A DNA stretch of 7,842 bases. It comes from an uncultured Candidatus Nemicrothrix sp. GTDB taxonomy: Bacteria; Actinomycetota; Acidimicrobiia; Acidimicrobiales; UBA8592. Below are positions 1 through 6,590 of the stretch, one piece after another. How positions within the stretch are numbered: position 1 is the first letter of the stretch; each line of letters begins with the position of its first letter. The notes under the pieces were generated by a model that worked only from the letters and a program-made list of their open reading frames with translations, was not told where the DNA came from and did no database searches. A program made the translations under genes and the position numbers. Location: assembly GCA_913046155.1 (NCBI GenBank), contig CAJWRY010000066.1:1-7842 (forward strand). Direction: 5' to 3'.

Positions 1-548
1 GGTACATACTCATCATGTTCTGCACACGCTATATATAGCTCAGCTTTCGTTTGCTGAAATCCTAAATGTGGTGAGTCATCGGCATCAACCACTAATCGCA
101 CACCATATATTGATGCAGCCGCCTTTATCTGTGATGGGAATGCTGAAGCCACGAACAGCGAAAATGGCCCACTCATACAGTAACCAACGCATCCGATGGA
201 TTCCTCGTCAGCATGTTCATCTGATTTGATAAAGTTCAGTATCGCTTCGGTATCTCGAACTACCATTCGGTTTCCGATACCAGACATTAACGTGAACATC
301 TCTTCAACATTGCTTCCAGTTTCGAAATCTAATTCAAAGTGGTCTGTCGTCCGGTAGTACAAATTAGGAAGAACAACATAGTATCCAGTCGTAGCAAGGC
401 GTCGTGCCATATCATGAAGCTCCTCGCGTTTACCCGGAGCATCCATAAAAAACAAGATGACAGGGAAGGGACCATTTTCTTCAGGGTGACATATAAACGA
501 CCCCATCAAACCTTCAGTTGTCTGGATATCAACATGATGTTCAATCAT
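1..548 (-). CDS. Dienelactone hydrolase family protein (partial, C-terminus beyond window)
   Basis: Reading leftward from ATG at 548 gives 182 codons plus two bases with no stop, so the gene continues past base 1. It looks like a cytoplasmic alpha/beta hydrolase of the dienelactone hydrolase (DLH) family, whose members open lactones or cleave esters in aromatic and other catabolic routes. The nucleophile elbow is GYCMSG, with Cys124 as the nucleophile, the DLH hallmark in place of serine. Asp179 in AEHDEYV fits the triad Asp just before the window edge; the triad His would lie outside. Residues 46-66 (DMARRLATTGYYVVLPN and onward) match the family's early helix-strand region. Asp36 in MDAPG sits where classical DLH has Glu36. 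No signal peptide is seen. The start has no strong Shine-Dalgarno, so it is less certain than the family call. The gene is divergent from the SDR gene. The true substrate is unknown. Confidence 0.88.
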   Translation of the reverse strand, partial: MIEHHVDIQTTEGLMGSFICHPEENGPFPVILFFMDAPGKREELHDMARRLATTGYYVVLPNLYYRTTDHFELDFETGSNVEEMFTLMSGIGNRMVVRDTEAILNFIKSDEHADEESIGCVGYCMSGPFSLFVASAFPSQIKAAASIYGVRLVVDADDSPHLGFQQTKAELYIACAEHDEYV

Positions 549-649
549 GTTGCGAGCTTAATTCTTTATCTTTCAAAAGGCTTGTTTGATTCTGAAAAAG
601 ACAAAGTAGTAACCTGCGCGCTATACATGTAAGAAGTGAGAAGGTTTGC
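549..649. promoter_or_regulatory. Divergent intergenic region with a candidate promoter for the SDR-LLM pair
   Basis: These 101 bases separate the leftward DLH gene from the rightward SDR gene, so they must hold both promoters unless transcription comes from farther away. On the plus strand AAGACA (598-603) and TATACA (622-627) lie 18 bases apart, each matching 4 of 6 bases of the sigma-70 consensus. They would place a start near 634, just before the ribosome site. I see no convincing operator palindrome and no clear promoter for the DLH direction. The hexamer assignment is weak; the divergent arrangement is certain. Confidence 0.3.
638..644 (+). promoter_or_regulatory. Ribosome binding site of the SDR gene
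   Basis: GAGAAGG ends 5 bases before ATG at 650. It supports that start and is purine-rich, though not a perfect AGGAGG. Confidence 0.55.
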
Positions 650-1465
650 ATGATTGATTTATCAGGAAAGACAGCTTTAGTTACCGGAGCCGCATCAGGC
701 ATCGGATATGGCATGGCCAAACGACTAGCTGAATGCGGAGCTAACGTTGCACTTTGCGATATCGGATCAAATGTGCACAATATTGCAAACGAAATAGCCG
801 ATTTGACGAGTAGCAAGCTGAAATCAGCTGTTATTGACGTTAGGGAAGCATCCCAAGTTTTCGCATTCACTAACGATGCGGTCAATGAATTCTCTGGCCT
901 AGATATTGTTATAGCGAATGCTGGAGTGTGGACTTCCACAGACCCTGTAGAGGACTCACAGGGAAAAGCTGTTTCTGACTGGGATTTGCTCGTTGATACG
1001 AACCTTAAAGGTGTCTTTCTCACAGGCAGGGCAGCAATCCCTCACTTAGTAAATAGTGGGGGAGGATTCATTCTTAATATCGCTACTGATCACATTTGTC
1101 CCCCTCCAGGATTCGCAACAGGAGGCGGCACACGAATGGATATTTATGATGCCTCCAAATGGGGAATAAACGGCTTGACACAGAGCTGGTCAAAGCGTCT
1201 CGGTGCAGACAATGTACGCGTTAATGCCTTTTGCATGGATGCAACTGACTCAGCGATGATAAGGTACGCTTCACAGAAATTCAACCGAGACATGTCCGAT
1301 GACATAGTTGATTCATGGATGAAACCTCACCAGCTCGCAGACCTAATGCTAGAGCTTTATAACGAGGGCCCTGATGGCCGTACAGGCGAAAATATCGGTA
1401 TCTGGTTAAACCACCCCATAGCGCTCCCTCCACGGCAGGAAATTCTGCCGTCCCGCCATCCATAA
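650..1465 (+). CDS. SDR family NAD(P)-dependent oxidoreductase with atypical active-site residues
   Basis: A 271-residue classical-type short-chain dehydrogenase/reductase, expected to be a cytoplasmic alcohol/ketone oxidoreductase. The Rossmann cofactor motif is TGAASGIG (12-19). Asp37 at the end of strand beta-2 suggests NAD(H) preference. Asp63-Val64 (VIDV) contacts adenine in the family. The NAG motif is at 90-92, Asn118 is the tetrad Asn, and the YxxxK pair is Tyr166 and Lys170 in YDASKWG. Two oddities stand out. The usual catalytic Ser position (NIxS) reads NIAT, giving Thr146, and the segment from it to Tyr166 is 20 residues where 13 is usual, with a Cys-Pro-Pro-Pro-Gly stretch. The usual CPG loop after strand beta-6 reads FCMDATD (194-200). 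The gene is probably co-transcribed with the LLM gene 7 bases downstream. The family is certain; the substrate is not recognisable. Confidence 0.93.
   Translation: MIDLSGKTALVTGAASGIGYGMAKRLAECGANVALCDIGSNVHNIANEIADLTSSKLKSAVIDVREASQVFAFTNDAVNEFSGLDIVIANAGVWTSTDPVEDSQGKAVSDWDLLVDTNLKGVFLTGRAAIPHLVNSGGGFILNIATDHICPPPGFATGGGTRMDIYDASKWGINGLTQSWSKRLGADNVRVNAFCMDATDSAMIRYASQKFNRDMSDDIVDSWMKPHQLADLMLELYNEGPDGRTGENIGIWLNHPIALPPRQEILPSRHP
1432..1451 (+). repeat. Perfect 7-bp inverted repeat (hairpin) near the SDR-LLM junction
   Basis: ACGGCAG (1432-1438) and CTGCCGT (1445-1451) are exact inverted arms around a 6-base loop, GAAATT. The hairpin lies within the last codons of the SDR gene, 14 bases before its end and 21 bases before the LLM start. 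No T-run follows, so it does not look like an intrinsic terminator. It could influence translation coupling or mRNA processing, or it may be chance. Confidence 0.55.
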
Positions 1466-1472
1466 GAACATC

Positions 1473-2366
1473 ATGAGAGTAGGGGTTTCGCTATCATCAA
1501 CAACTTTTGAAAATAACCCGTATATAGGTGCGAGTGCTTTAGTTGAGAGGGCGCAAGTAGCGAATCAAGCAAAGTTAGACCTTCTTTCCCTCGGGGATCA
1601 TCATTTGACACCTGTGAACTATTTCCAAAACGTTCCCATGCTTGGCCGTTTGATGGCTGAGTGGAATTCGGGGCCAGTAGGGTGCCTATTTCTATTGCCG
1701 CTATGGAATCCTGTGCTGGTCGCCGAACAAGTGGGAACTCTGGCTGCTTTAACACAGTCAACATTTGTTATTCAAACAGGTGTTGGAGATGGGCAGGATA
1801 CGTTTGAAGCTATGGGCGCAAACATCAAGACTAGGGGAAGAGTACTTGAGGAAAGCATAACTGAGATTAAAACTATTTTCGAGCGTAGGGGAGTAACAGG
1901 AAACCCAGACCTGCAGGTCAACCCGATTCCGAAACAGAAAGTTGAATGGTGGATTGGAGCAAGTACGAGTATTAAAGGAATCCAACGAGCAGCAACAATG
2001 GGGGATGCGTGGTACGCCGCACCATTCCTCAATCCCGCAAAGGCTCAAGAATTACTCGCTCATTATCTACAAGCCTGTGAAGAACACGATAAGGAACCGC
2101 GTCCAGTTATTCGTAAAGACATCATTATTCTTGAAAATGGAGAGAAAGCCTTGGAAATGGGGTCTGAGATCATCCAACGCGGTTACCGTGGTATGAAAAG
2201 CGATGCAGTCATAGTCGGCAATCCGATTCAAGCCGCTGAGCAACTACGCCCTTTCAAGGACATGGGCTTCACAGATGTCACATGCAGATGCATGAGCATC
2301 CCTCACGAAGAGACACTTGAATCAATATCGCTGTTAACCCAAGTAAGAGAATTGTTGAATAACTAG
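1473..2366 (+). CDS. LLM class flavin/F420-dependent oxidoreductase (luciferase-like)
   Basis: A 297-residue TIM-barrel protein of the bacterial luciferase-like (LLM) superfamily. Members are FMN-dependent monooxygenases or F420-dependent reductases/dehydrogenases acting on diverse organics. Family landmarks in order are: GDHH (41-44) after the second strand; the conserved P-x-x-x-A-E-Q segment with the following LAALTQSTF (about 80-98); GVGDG (103-107), then the Arg/Glu helix around R121-E127; WIGAST (160-165); RAATMGDAWYA (172-182); and a C-terminal GNPIQAAEQLR (249-259) typical of the last barrel helix. Length is normal (280-350). ATG at 1473 starts 7 bases after the SDR stop with no strong ribosome site, which suggests translation coupled to the SDR. 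FMN and F420 use cannot be told apart by eye. The gene ends tail to tail with the PhyH gene. Substrate unknown. Confidence 0.92.
   Translation: MRVGVSLSSTTFENNPYIGASALVERAQVANQAKLDLLSLGDHHLTPVNYFQNVPMLGRLMAEWNSGPVGCLFLLPLWNPVLVAEQVGTLAALTQSTFVIQTGVGDGQDTFEAMGANIKTRGRVLEESITEIKTIFERRGVTGNPDLQVNPIPKQKVEWWIGASTSIKGIQRAATMGDAWYAAPFLNPAKAQELLAHYLQACEEHDKEPRPVIRKDIIILENGEKALEMGSEIIQRGYRGMKSDAVIVGNPIQAAEQLRPFKDMGFTDVTCRCMSIPHEETLESISLLTQVRELLNN
2363..2366. other. Shared palindromic CTAG supplying two convergent stop codons
   Basis: The LLM gene stops with TAG at 2364-2366 on the plus strand. The PhyH gene stops with TAG read from 2365-2363 on the minus strand. The self-complementary tetramer CTAG therefore ends both genes, leaving no room for a terminator between the two converging transcripts. 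Confidence 0.9.
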
Positions 2367-3223
2367 TTTTTAGGCCAGACTTTCGGGCAATATTCGTGTG
2401 TGAGAACATCTCCTTCGGTAATTGTTTCGTGATGCGGTTTCAACGGGGCACCCCGCCTGAGATGATACCTAGCATCATCTCCGCAATACCGAATAGAGAT
2501 AGCCCGACGAGATTGGCTCCCTGACCTATTCGGTGATGCTCCGTGGAGGGTGCGGGCATGGTGGATGCTAATATCACCTACTGACAGAGTAGGCGCGACA
2601 ACATCTTCAAAAGCAACTGACGGGACCCGCTTCCCCTCAGTGTTTGGAAGAGGCTCATCTGAAACAAACCAGTTTGGCCTATACGCAGATCTATCATTAT
2701 GTGACCCCTTCACGAACCGAATCGCACCGGTATCCGGAGAAGCGAAATCAAGCGGAACCCAAACCGTGCAGACCTGCTCTCCACTCACATGAAAGTAGGA
2801 CAGATCTTTATGAAATGCTGTTTCTTCAGCAGTATTTGGTTCCTTGACCAAAACAGAATCTTCATACAACCACAACGATTCACTTTGCAGGACCCGTGCC
2901 ACAACCTCTGGGATAACCGAATTGCAAGCAAAGGTTTCAAAATCTTTATTATTAACCCAGTGATCAGTACCAGCTAAGAAGCGTCCCACTTTCTTACCTG
3001 CAGAAATACCCTTATCGATAAGTGTAGTTTCTGGTGTTATAAGAGATCCGAGTTCTGAGAGGTCAGTACCATCTTCATCAATTACCCTGCTGATCGGATC
3101 CTCCATAGATAACACATAATCAGGATCAATGACGTTTCTCAGAACAACGAAACCATCACCCCAAAACTTTTCAATGTCTGCTTTCTCCACGAACCCGCCA
3201 CTGTCACTCATGAGGCTTTCCAT
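2363..3223 (-). CDS. Phytanoyl-CoA dioxygenase (PhyH) family Fe(II)/2-oxoglutarate oxygenase
   Basis: A 286-residue protein of the PhyH family. These double-stranded beta-helix enzymes use Fe(II), O2 and 2-oxoglutarate to hydroxylate substrates such as branched acyl-CoAs, osmolytes or natural products. The metal triad is visible as His138-x-Asp140 in FHKDLSYF and His227 in RTLHGASPNRS. The Arg pair at 239-240 (SRRAIS) fits the 2-oxoglutarate carboxylate contact. WVPLDFASPDTGAIRFVKGSH (from 155) is the typical core-strand and turn region. No signal peptide is seen. It is the last gene of the leftward operon and overlaps the CoA transferase gene by 20 bases from ATG at 3223. A second ATG at 3211 (codon 5) would reduce the overlap to 8 bases and has a GGAAAG ribosome site just upstream, so it may be the real start. 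The substrate is not identifiable. Confidence 0.92.
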   Translation of the reverse strand: MESLMSDSGGFVEKADIEKFWGDGFVVLRNVIDPDYVLSMEDPISRVIDEDGTDLSELGSLITPETTLIDKGISAGKKVGRFLAGTDHWVNNKDFETFACNSVIPEVVARVLQSESLWLYEDSVLVKEPNTAEETAFHKDLSYFHVSGEQVCTVWVPLDFASPDTGAIRFVKGSHNDRSAYRPNWFVSDEPLPNTEGKRVPSVAFEDVVAPTLSVGDISIHHARTLHGASPNRSGSQSRRAISIRYCGDDARYHLRRGAPLKPHHETITEGDVLTHEYCPKVWPKN

Positions 3224-4430
3224 TTACTACTCTATTGTCATAGAGCTGCCCTATTTCTCTGTCCGAAAGTTGAAGAATATCAGCGAGAATTTCTGTAGTG
3301 TGTTCTCCTAGAAGTGGGGCCGGTAGAGGTGCCGATCGGCCGATTCCTTTGAAATTAAGAGGGCTTCCCGGCGTGAGATATTCCCCGATACCAACTTGAT
3401 TAATTGTTGTAAACATCGGATTGGATTCTGAGACACGTTGGTCATTTTCTACTAGCTCTTTGAACGTTTGATATGGCCCCCAGCAAACGCCTAAGTCATC
3501 CCAAATTCGTTGTATTTCGCTAAAGCTTTTCGTCTGACACCATGCCTGTATGTGAGGATGTATTTTCTCACGAGCTTTGAATCGGTCTCCTTCATTTTCT
3601 GATAAATCAAGGCCTTCTTGGTCTGCGAGATGTTCCATAGCTTCTGTCATTTCACATGCAGAGCATAGGGCTTGCCATTGTCTCTTTGTTATAGCGACCG
3701 CAATAACTCTTTTCCCGTCAGCTGTGGTGTAGTCCCGACCGAGAGCACCGTATAGTTCATTTCCGATGCGCTCACGCTCAGAGTTTAGAATCTGAGCCTC
3801 AGCAATATGTCCAAGGGCAGCAACAGCCGAGAGTGCCACGTCACTAAGGGCCAATTTAATGAGCTGCCCTTCGCTTGTCCGATCTCTATGTCGACCAGCA
3901 GCGAGAAGTCCCATAGCTGCTGTCTGCCCACAGACGATATCCCACGCTGGCAGTACATGATTTATAACGCCATCGTACCCCTCAGGCCCTGTCACAAATG
4001 GGTAACCCATGGCTGAATTGACTGTGTAATCAAGGGCGGTTGTACCATCGTGGTTCCCTACTATGTTCAGCATGATCAGGTCTTCGCGCTTTCCGCTAAG
4101 ATTCTCATAAGATAACCACCCTTTGGTAGGGAAGTTCGTTAAGAAATAACCGCAATCCTCACCCGGCGCACCAATTAACTCTACGAGGAGTTCTTGTCCT
4201 TGTCTGGTTCGAAAATCAACTTGAATTGATTTCTTTCCTTTATTAAGTCCAGCCCAGTACAGCGATAAGCCATCTTCAGTCAACGGCCATCGCTTATAAT
4301 CAAGACCTCCACCTATGGGATCAAATCGAATGACTTCGGCCCCTAGCTGGGCCAGGGTCATTCCACCAGAAGGTGCAGCAACAAACGCCGACCCTTCAAT
4401 GACTCGCATGCCGCTGAGCGGACCACTCAT
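3204..4430 (-). CDS. mct: Mesaconyl-CoA C1-C4 CoA transferase-like protein (2-methylfumaryl-CoA isomerase; CoA transferase family III)
   Basis: A 408-residue class III (CaiB/BaiF) CoA transferase. The N-terminus carries the family Rossmann start (PLSGMRVIEGSAFVAAP, then LAQLGAEVIRFD) and NKGKKSI (63-69). Asp164 in LPAWDIVCGQ sits where the catalytic Asp that forms the acyl-aspartyl anhydride is found in formyl-CoA transferase. RDRTSEGQLIKLALSD (182-197) and GEHTTEIL (375-382) are further family landmarks. Several stretches (EGSAFVAAPSGGMTLAQLGA, FDPIGGGLDYKRWP, NHVLPAWDIV, SPLNF) agree closely with Chloroflexus Mct as I remember it, and the length is nearly identical. Mct moves CoA within one molecule, converting mesaconyl-C1-CoA to mesaconyl-C4-CoA in the 3-hydroxypropionate bicycle. 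The start overlaps the S9 peptidase stop as ATGA and has a strong ribosome site. No other bicycle genes are present, so the physiological role may differ. Confidence 0.85.
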   Translation of the reverse strand: MSGPLSGMRVIEGSAFVAAPSGGMTLAQLGAEVIRFDPIGGGLDYKRWPLTEDGLSLYWAGLNKGKKSIQVDFRTRQGQELLVELIGAPGEDCGYFLTNFPTKGWLSYENLSGKREDLIMLNIVGNHDGTTALDYTVNSAMGYPFVTGPEGYDGVINHVLPAWDIVCGQTAAMGLLAAGRHRDRTSEGQLIKLALSDVALSAVAALGHIAEAQILNSERERIGNELYGALGRDYTTADGKRVIAVAITKRQWQALCSACEMTEAMEHLADQEGLDLSENEGDRFKAREKIHPHIQAWCQTKSFSEIQRIWDDLGVCWGPYQTFKELVENDQRVSESNPMFTTINQVGIGEYLTPGSPLNFKGIGRSAPLPAPLLGEHTTEILADILQLSDREIGQLYDNRVVNGKPHE

Positions 4431-6520
4431 TCGTTCCCCTCTTCTCTAATTCCTAAAGATCTTTGTATAAAACTCAACTGTATTCGTAAAAGGTTCTCAG
4501 CAACAGTTTCTTGTGGGGTCATATGTGTGACCCCAGTGAGTGGAAGAACCTCATGAGGCTTACCTGCCTCAAGTAAGGCCTGAGATAATTGAAAGGTGTG
4601 AGCAGCAACAACATTGTCATCGGCTAACCCATGAATCAAAAGTAGAGGTCGCTCAAGTTTGTTTGCTTCGTTGCATAAGTTTGTTTTAGCGTAATTCTCT
4701 GGTTCCGTCTCAGGATGGCCAAGGTATCGTTCGGTATAGTGCGTGTCATAGAGCGACCAGTCAGTGACAGGAGCTCCTGCAACAGCAGCATGGAATACAT
4801 CAGGTCTTCTAATCAGAGCTAAAGCGGCTAAGTATCCACCAAAAGACCAGCCGCGAATCGCAACCCTATCTAAATCAATGAAATCATAGTTTGCCGAAAT
4901 GCTATAGAGCGCATCAATTTGGTCCGTAAGAGCGTAGGTGGCGAGATCTCCATAAACTTCCCGCTCAAAACTAGGGGACCGTCCGGGTGTTCCTCGTCCA
5001 TCAGTTACTACTACAGCAAATCCCTGATCAGCGAACCATTGTGAAACTCCAAAAAGGCCACGCGCATTTCGAACCCGTTGAGCATGGGGACCCCCATACG
5101 GGTCAAGCAAAACAGGGAGAGTAGTCTCACCATCATGACCTGCCGGAAGAAGTACGGCGGTTTCAAGGTCAAGCTCTCCAGTTTTATGGAAAAAACTATT
5201 GAGCGTGATGTTAGGAGTTTCTGAATAGTCTGGAATCTCAATAATGAGTTTGTCACTTTTATAGAAACCTGTTTTCACTCCATCAAAGTTCATACTTCGG
5301 TGCTGAATAACCATCAACGCATCGTTAGCATTAGCTTCATGAATTCCCGCTGTTTCGGTAATCAAGGTAGTTTCGCCGGACACAGTCACGCGACATATCT
5401 GTTGATCTAATGGGTTCGGATTACATGTGGCTAGCAGACCGTCTTCGCTGTAATGAATTAGGGATCGTATTTGAATTCCCTCAGGAGAACAAGGTCTCCC
5501 ATCAACCATTACTCTTCTTGTCTCATCGTGATCCTCAATTGTGATAATGCGTTCCCCAACTACTTTCGGAGCACCGGGAATAATTTCAACCCAGCACCGA
5601 TTGTTCCATCGATATATTTCCTCAGTAGAACCATTTGTCGTGTTGACATGGAGTATCCCTGCTGTCTTTTGATCACGTGTTTGAACAGTTGCAAAAATAG
5701 CATCTTGATCAGTCCACTGAATACTCACAAGATATTCCCATGAGTTGTTCTGATTCCAGTCAATAGAGACCGACTCTCCATCTAATGAATAGATTTCAAG
5801 GCCGACATTGGGGTTCTTCGTTCCGGCTTTAGGATATTTGATCACTGCAGGCGCATCGCTAGGATCTGATGATTTGAGGATATGCCATGAAAGAACATCT
5901 GATTCGTCAACGCTCGTAACTAGTAGCTTGTTATTATCTGGCGACCACCAATATCCCCTTCGTCTGCCCATCTCTTCCGCAGCGATAAAATCAGCAACAC
6001 CAAATGACTTTTCACCTGTTTTTGATGGGCTGACAGCGTGATCGCTTCCATTTTCGTCAACATATCTCAATTGGCCTTCTGAAACATAGGCAATCAGGTT
6101 TCCGTTAGGGCTTATTTGCGGGTCAAAAATATCTCTACCCAAATTGAAATGAAATACCTCTGAGGACTCAACCCCGACTTTGAACAACGACTGATTAGAT
6201 GCAAACGCTATGTTCGGTGAATGACTGTTCGCGCTGTACGATACGATTCCGGCCCCTATTTCTCTAACCCGTTCACGGCGAGCCTGCTCTTCACGGGAAA
6301 TAATCTCACCACTACTGTTATTTATTAAAGTTTCAAGGTCAGCAATTACTTTCGTTTGGCCTGAAGAAGCACTCCAAGACCACAGTTTGTTCAATGGGTC
6401 TTCACTCGAATTTGATTGTAAGAACGTGACCCAATCTCCACCAGCAGACAAGGAAAAGGACCGTGGCGCGCCAATAGTAAATCTTCGTGTTCTAGCGTTT
6501 TGTCTAGGGAATGATTCCAT
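4427..6520 (-). CDS. S9 family peptidase, dipeptidyl-peptidase IV type (beta-propeller plus hydrolase)
   Basis: A 697-residue serine peptidase from ATG at 6520. TTG at 6523 is an alternative with better spacing to the ribosome site. Residues about 25-440 form a DPP IV-type beta-propeller, with repeats such as DPQISPNGNLIAYVS and the motif ADFIAAEEMGRRRGYWWSPD (177-196). The Glu182-Glu183 pair there is the one that binds the substrate N-terminus in DPP IV. From about 445 onward is the alpha/beta hydrolase domain. It has LLDPYGGPH with oxyanion Tyr475, GWSFGGY with nucleophile Ser559, YTERY with Tyr595 and Tyr599, HGLADDNV with Asp634 and Asn636, and THMTP with His666. The triad is complete. 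No signal peptide or membrane segment is seen, so it is probably cytoplasmic and cleaves X-Pro or X-Ala dipeptides from short peptides. It is the first gene of the operon and divergent from the acyl-CoA dehydrogenase gene. Its link to CoA chemistry is unclear. Confidence 0.93.
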   Translation of the reverse strand: MESFPRQNARTRRFTIGAPRSFSLSAGGDWVTFLQSNSSEDPLNKLWSWSASSGQTKVIADLETLINNSSGEIISREEQARRERVREIGAGIVSYSANSHSPNIAFASNQSLFKVGVESSEVFHFNLGRDIFDPQISPNGNLIAYVSEGQLRYVDENGSDHAVSPSKTGEKSFGVADFIAAEEMGRRRGYWWSPDNNKLLVTSVDESDVLSWHILKSSDPSDAPAVIKYPKAGTKNPNVGLEIYSLDGESVSIDWNQNNSWEYLVSIQWTDQDAIFATVQTRDQKTAGILHVNTTNGSTEEIYRWNNRCWVEIIPGAPKVVGERIITIEDHDETRRVMVDGRPCSPEGIQIRSLIHYSEDGLLATCNPNPLDQQICRVTVSGETTLITETAGIHEANANDALMVIQHRSMNFDGVKTGFYKSDKLIIEIPDYSETPNITLNSFFHKTGELDLETAVLLPAGHDGETTLPVLLDPYGGPHAQRVRNARGLFGVSQWFADQGFAVVVTDGRGTPGRSPSFEREVYGDLATYALTDQIDALYSISANYDFIDLDRVAIRGWSFGGYLAALALIRRPDVFHAAVAGAPVTDWSLYDTHYTERYLGHPETEPENYAKTNLCNEANKLERPLLLIHGLADDNVVAAHTFQLSQALLEAGKPHEVLPLTGVTHMTPQETVAENLLRIQLSFIQRSLGIREEGNE
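4436..4441 (-). promoter_or_regulatory. Ribosome binding site of the CoA transferase gene
   Basis: GAGGGG on the minus strand lies inside the last codons of the S9 peptidase gene and ends 5 bases before ATG at 4430. With the ATGA stop-start overlap, this decides the start and shows translational coupling. Confidence 0.75.
4514..4535 (-). repeat. Perfect 8-bp inverted repeat within the S9 peptidase gene
   Basis: TGGGGTCA (4514-4521) and TGACCCCA (4528-4535) are exact inverted arms around a 6-base loop. In the mRNA the loop holds the codon for the catalytic His666, about 85 bases before the CoA transferase start. The encoded residues (GVTHMTP) are under protein-level constraint, so the hairpin may be incidental. 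No T-run follows. Confidence 0.45.
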
Positions 6521-6590
6521 CAATATTTTTTTCCTTATCTTCTTCCACGATATTCGCTACAAACAGGATCTTCACCATAGAATCCGAGTA
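6521..6590. promoter_or_regulatory. Short divergent region between S9 peptidase and acyl-CoA dehydrogenase genes
   Basis: About 70 bases separate the two divergent genes, so both promoters must be packed here or overlap the coding starts. On the minus strand AAGGA (6532-6536) is a ribosome site 11 bases from ATG at 6520 and 8 bases from TTG at 6523. On the plus strand TAGAAT (6578-6583) matches 5 of 6 bases of a -10 box and would place transcription start near 6590, at or just before ATG 6591. I see no good -35 box at standard spacing and no operator palindrome. Confidence 0.35.

Noticed and set aside
339..632. 97-codon plus-strand open frame opposite the hydrolase gene start
   Set aside because: It is antisense to a clear DLH-family reading frame, has no family features and ends in the divergent spacer.
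541..1023. 160-codon minus-strand open frame opposite the SDR gene
   Set aside because: It overlaps the well-supported SDR coding region, has no recognisable motif and its composition looks like an antisense shadow.
1432..1451. Intrinsic terminator between the SDR and LLM genes
   Set aside because: The hairpin lacks a following T-run and lies within coding sequence; the 7-base gene spacing argues for co-transcription.
3335..3344. 10-bp palindrome ATCGGCCGAT
   Set aside because: It lies inside the CoA transferase coding sequence with no loop and no nearby promoter, so it is most likely a chance result of codon choice.
6387..6590. Upstream extension of the acyl-CoA dehydrogenase frame by 68 codons
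   Set aside because: It is antisense to the first codons of the S9 peptidase gene and does not resemble an ACAD N-terminus; starts at 6591 or 6609 give the normal family length.
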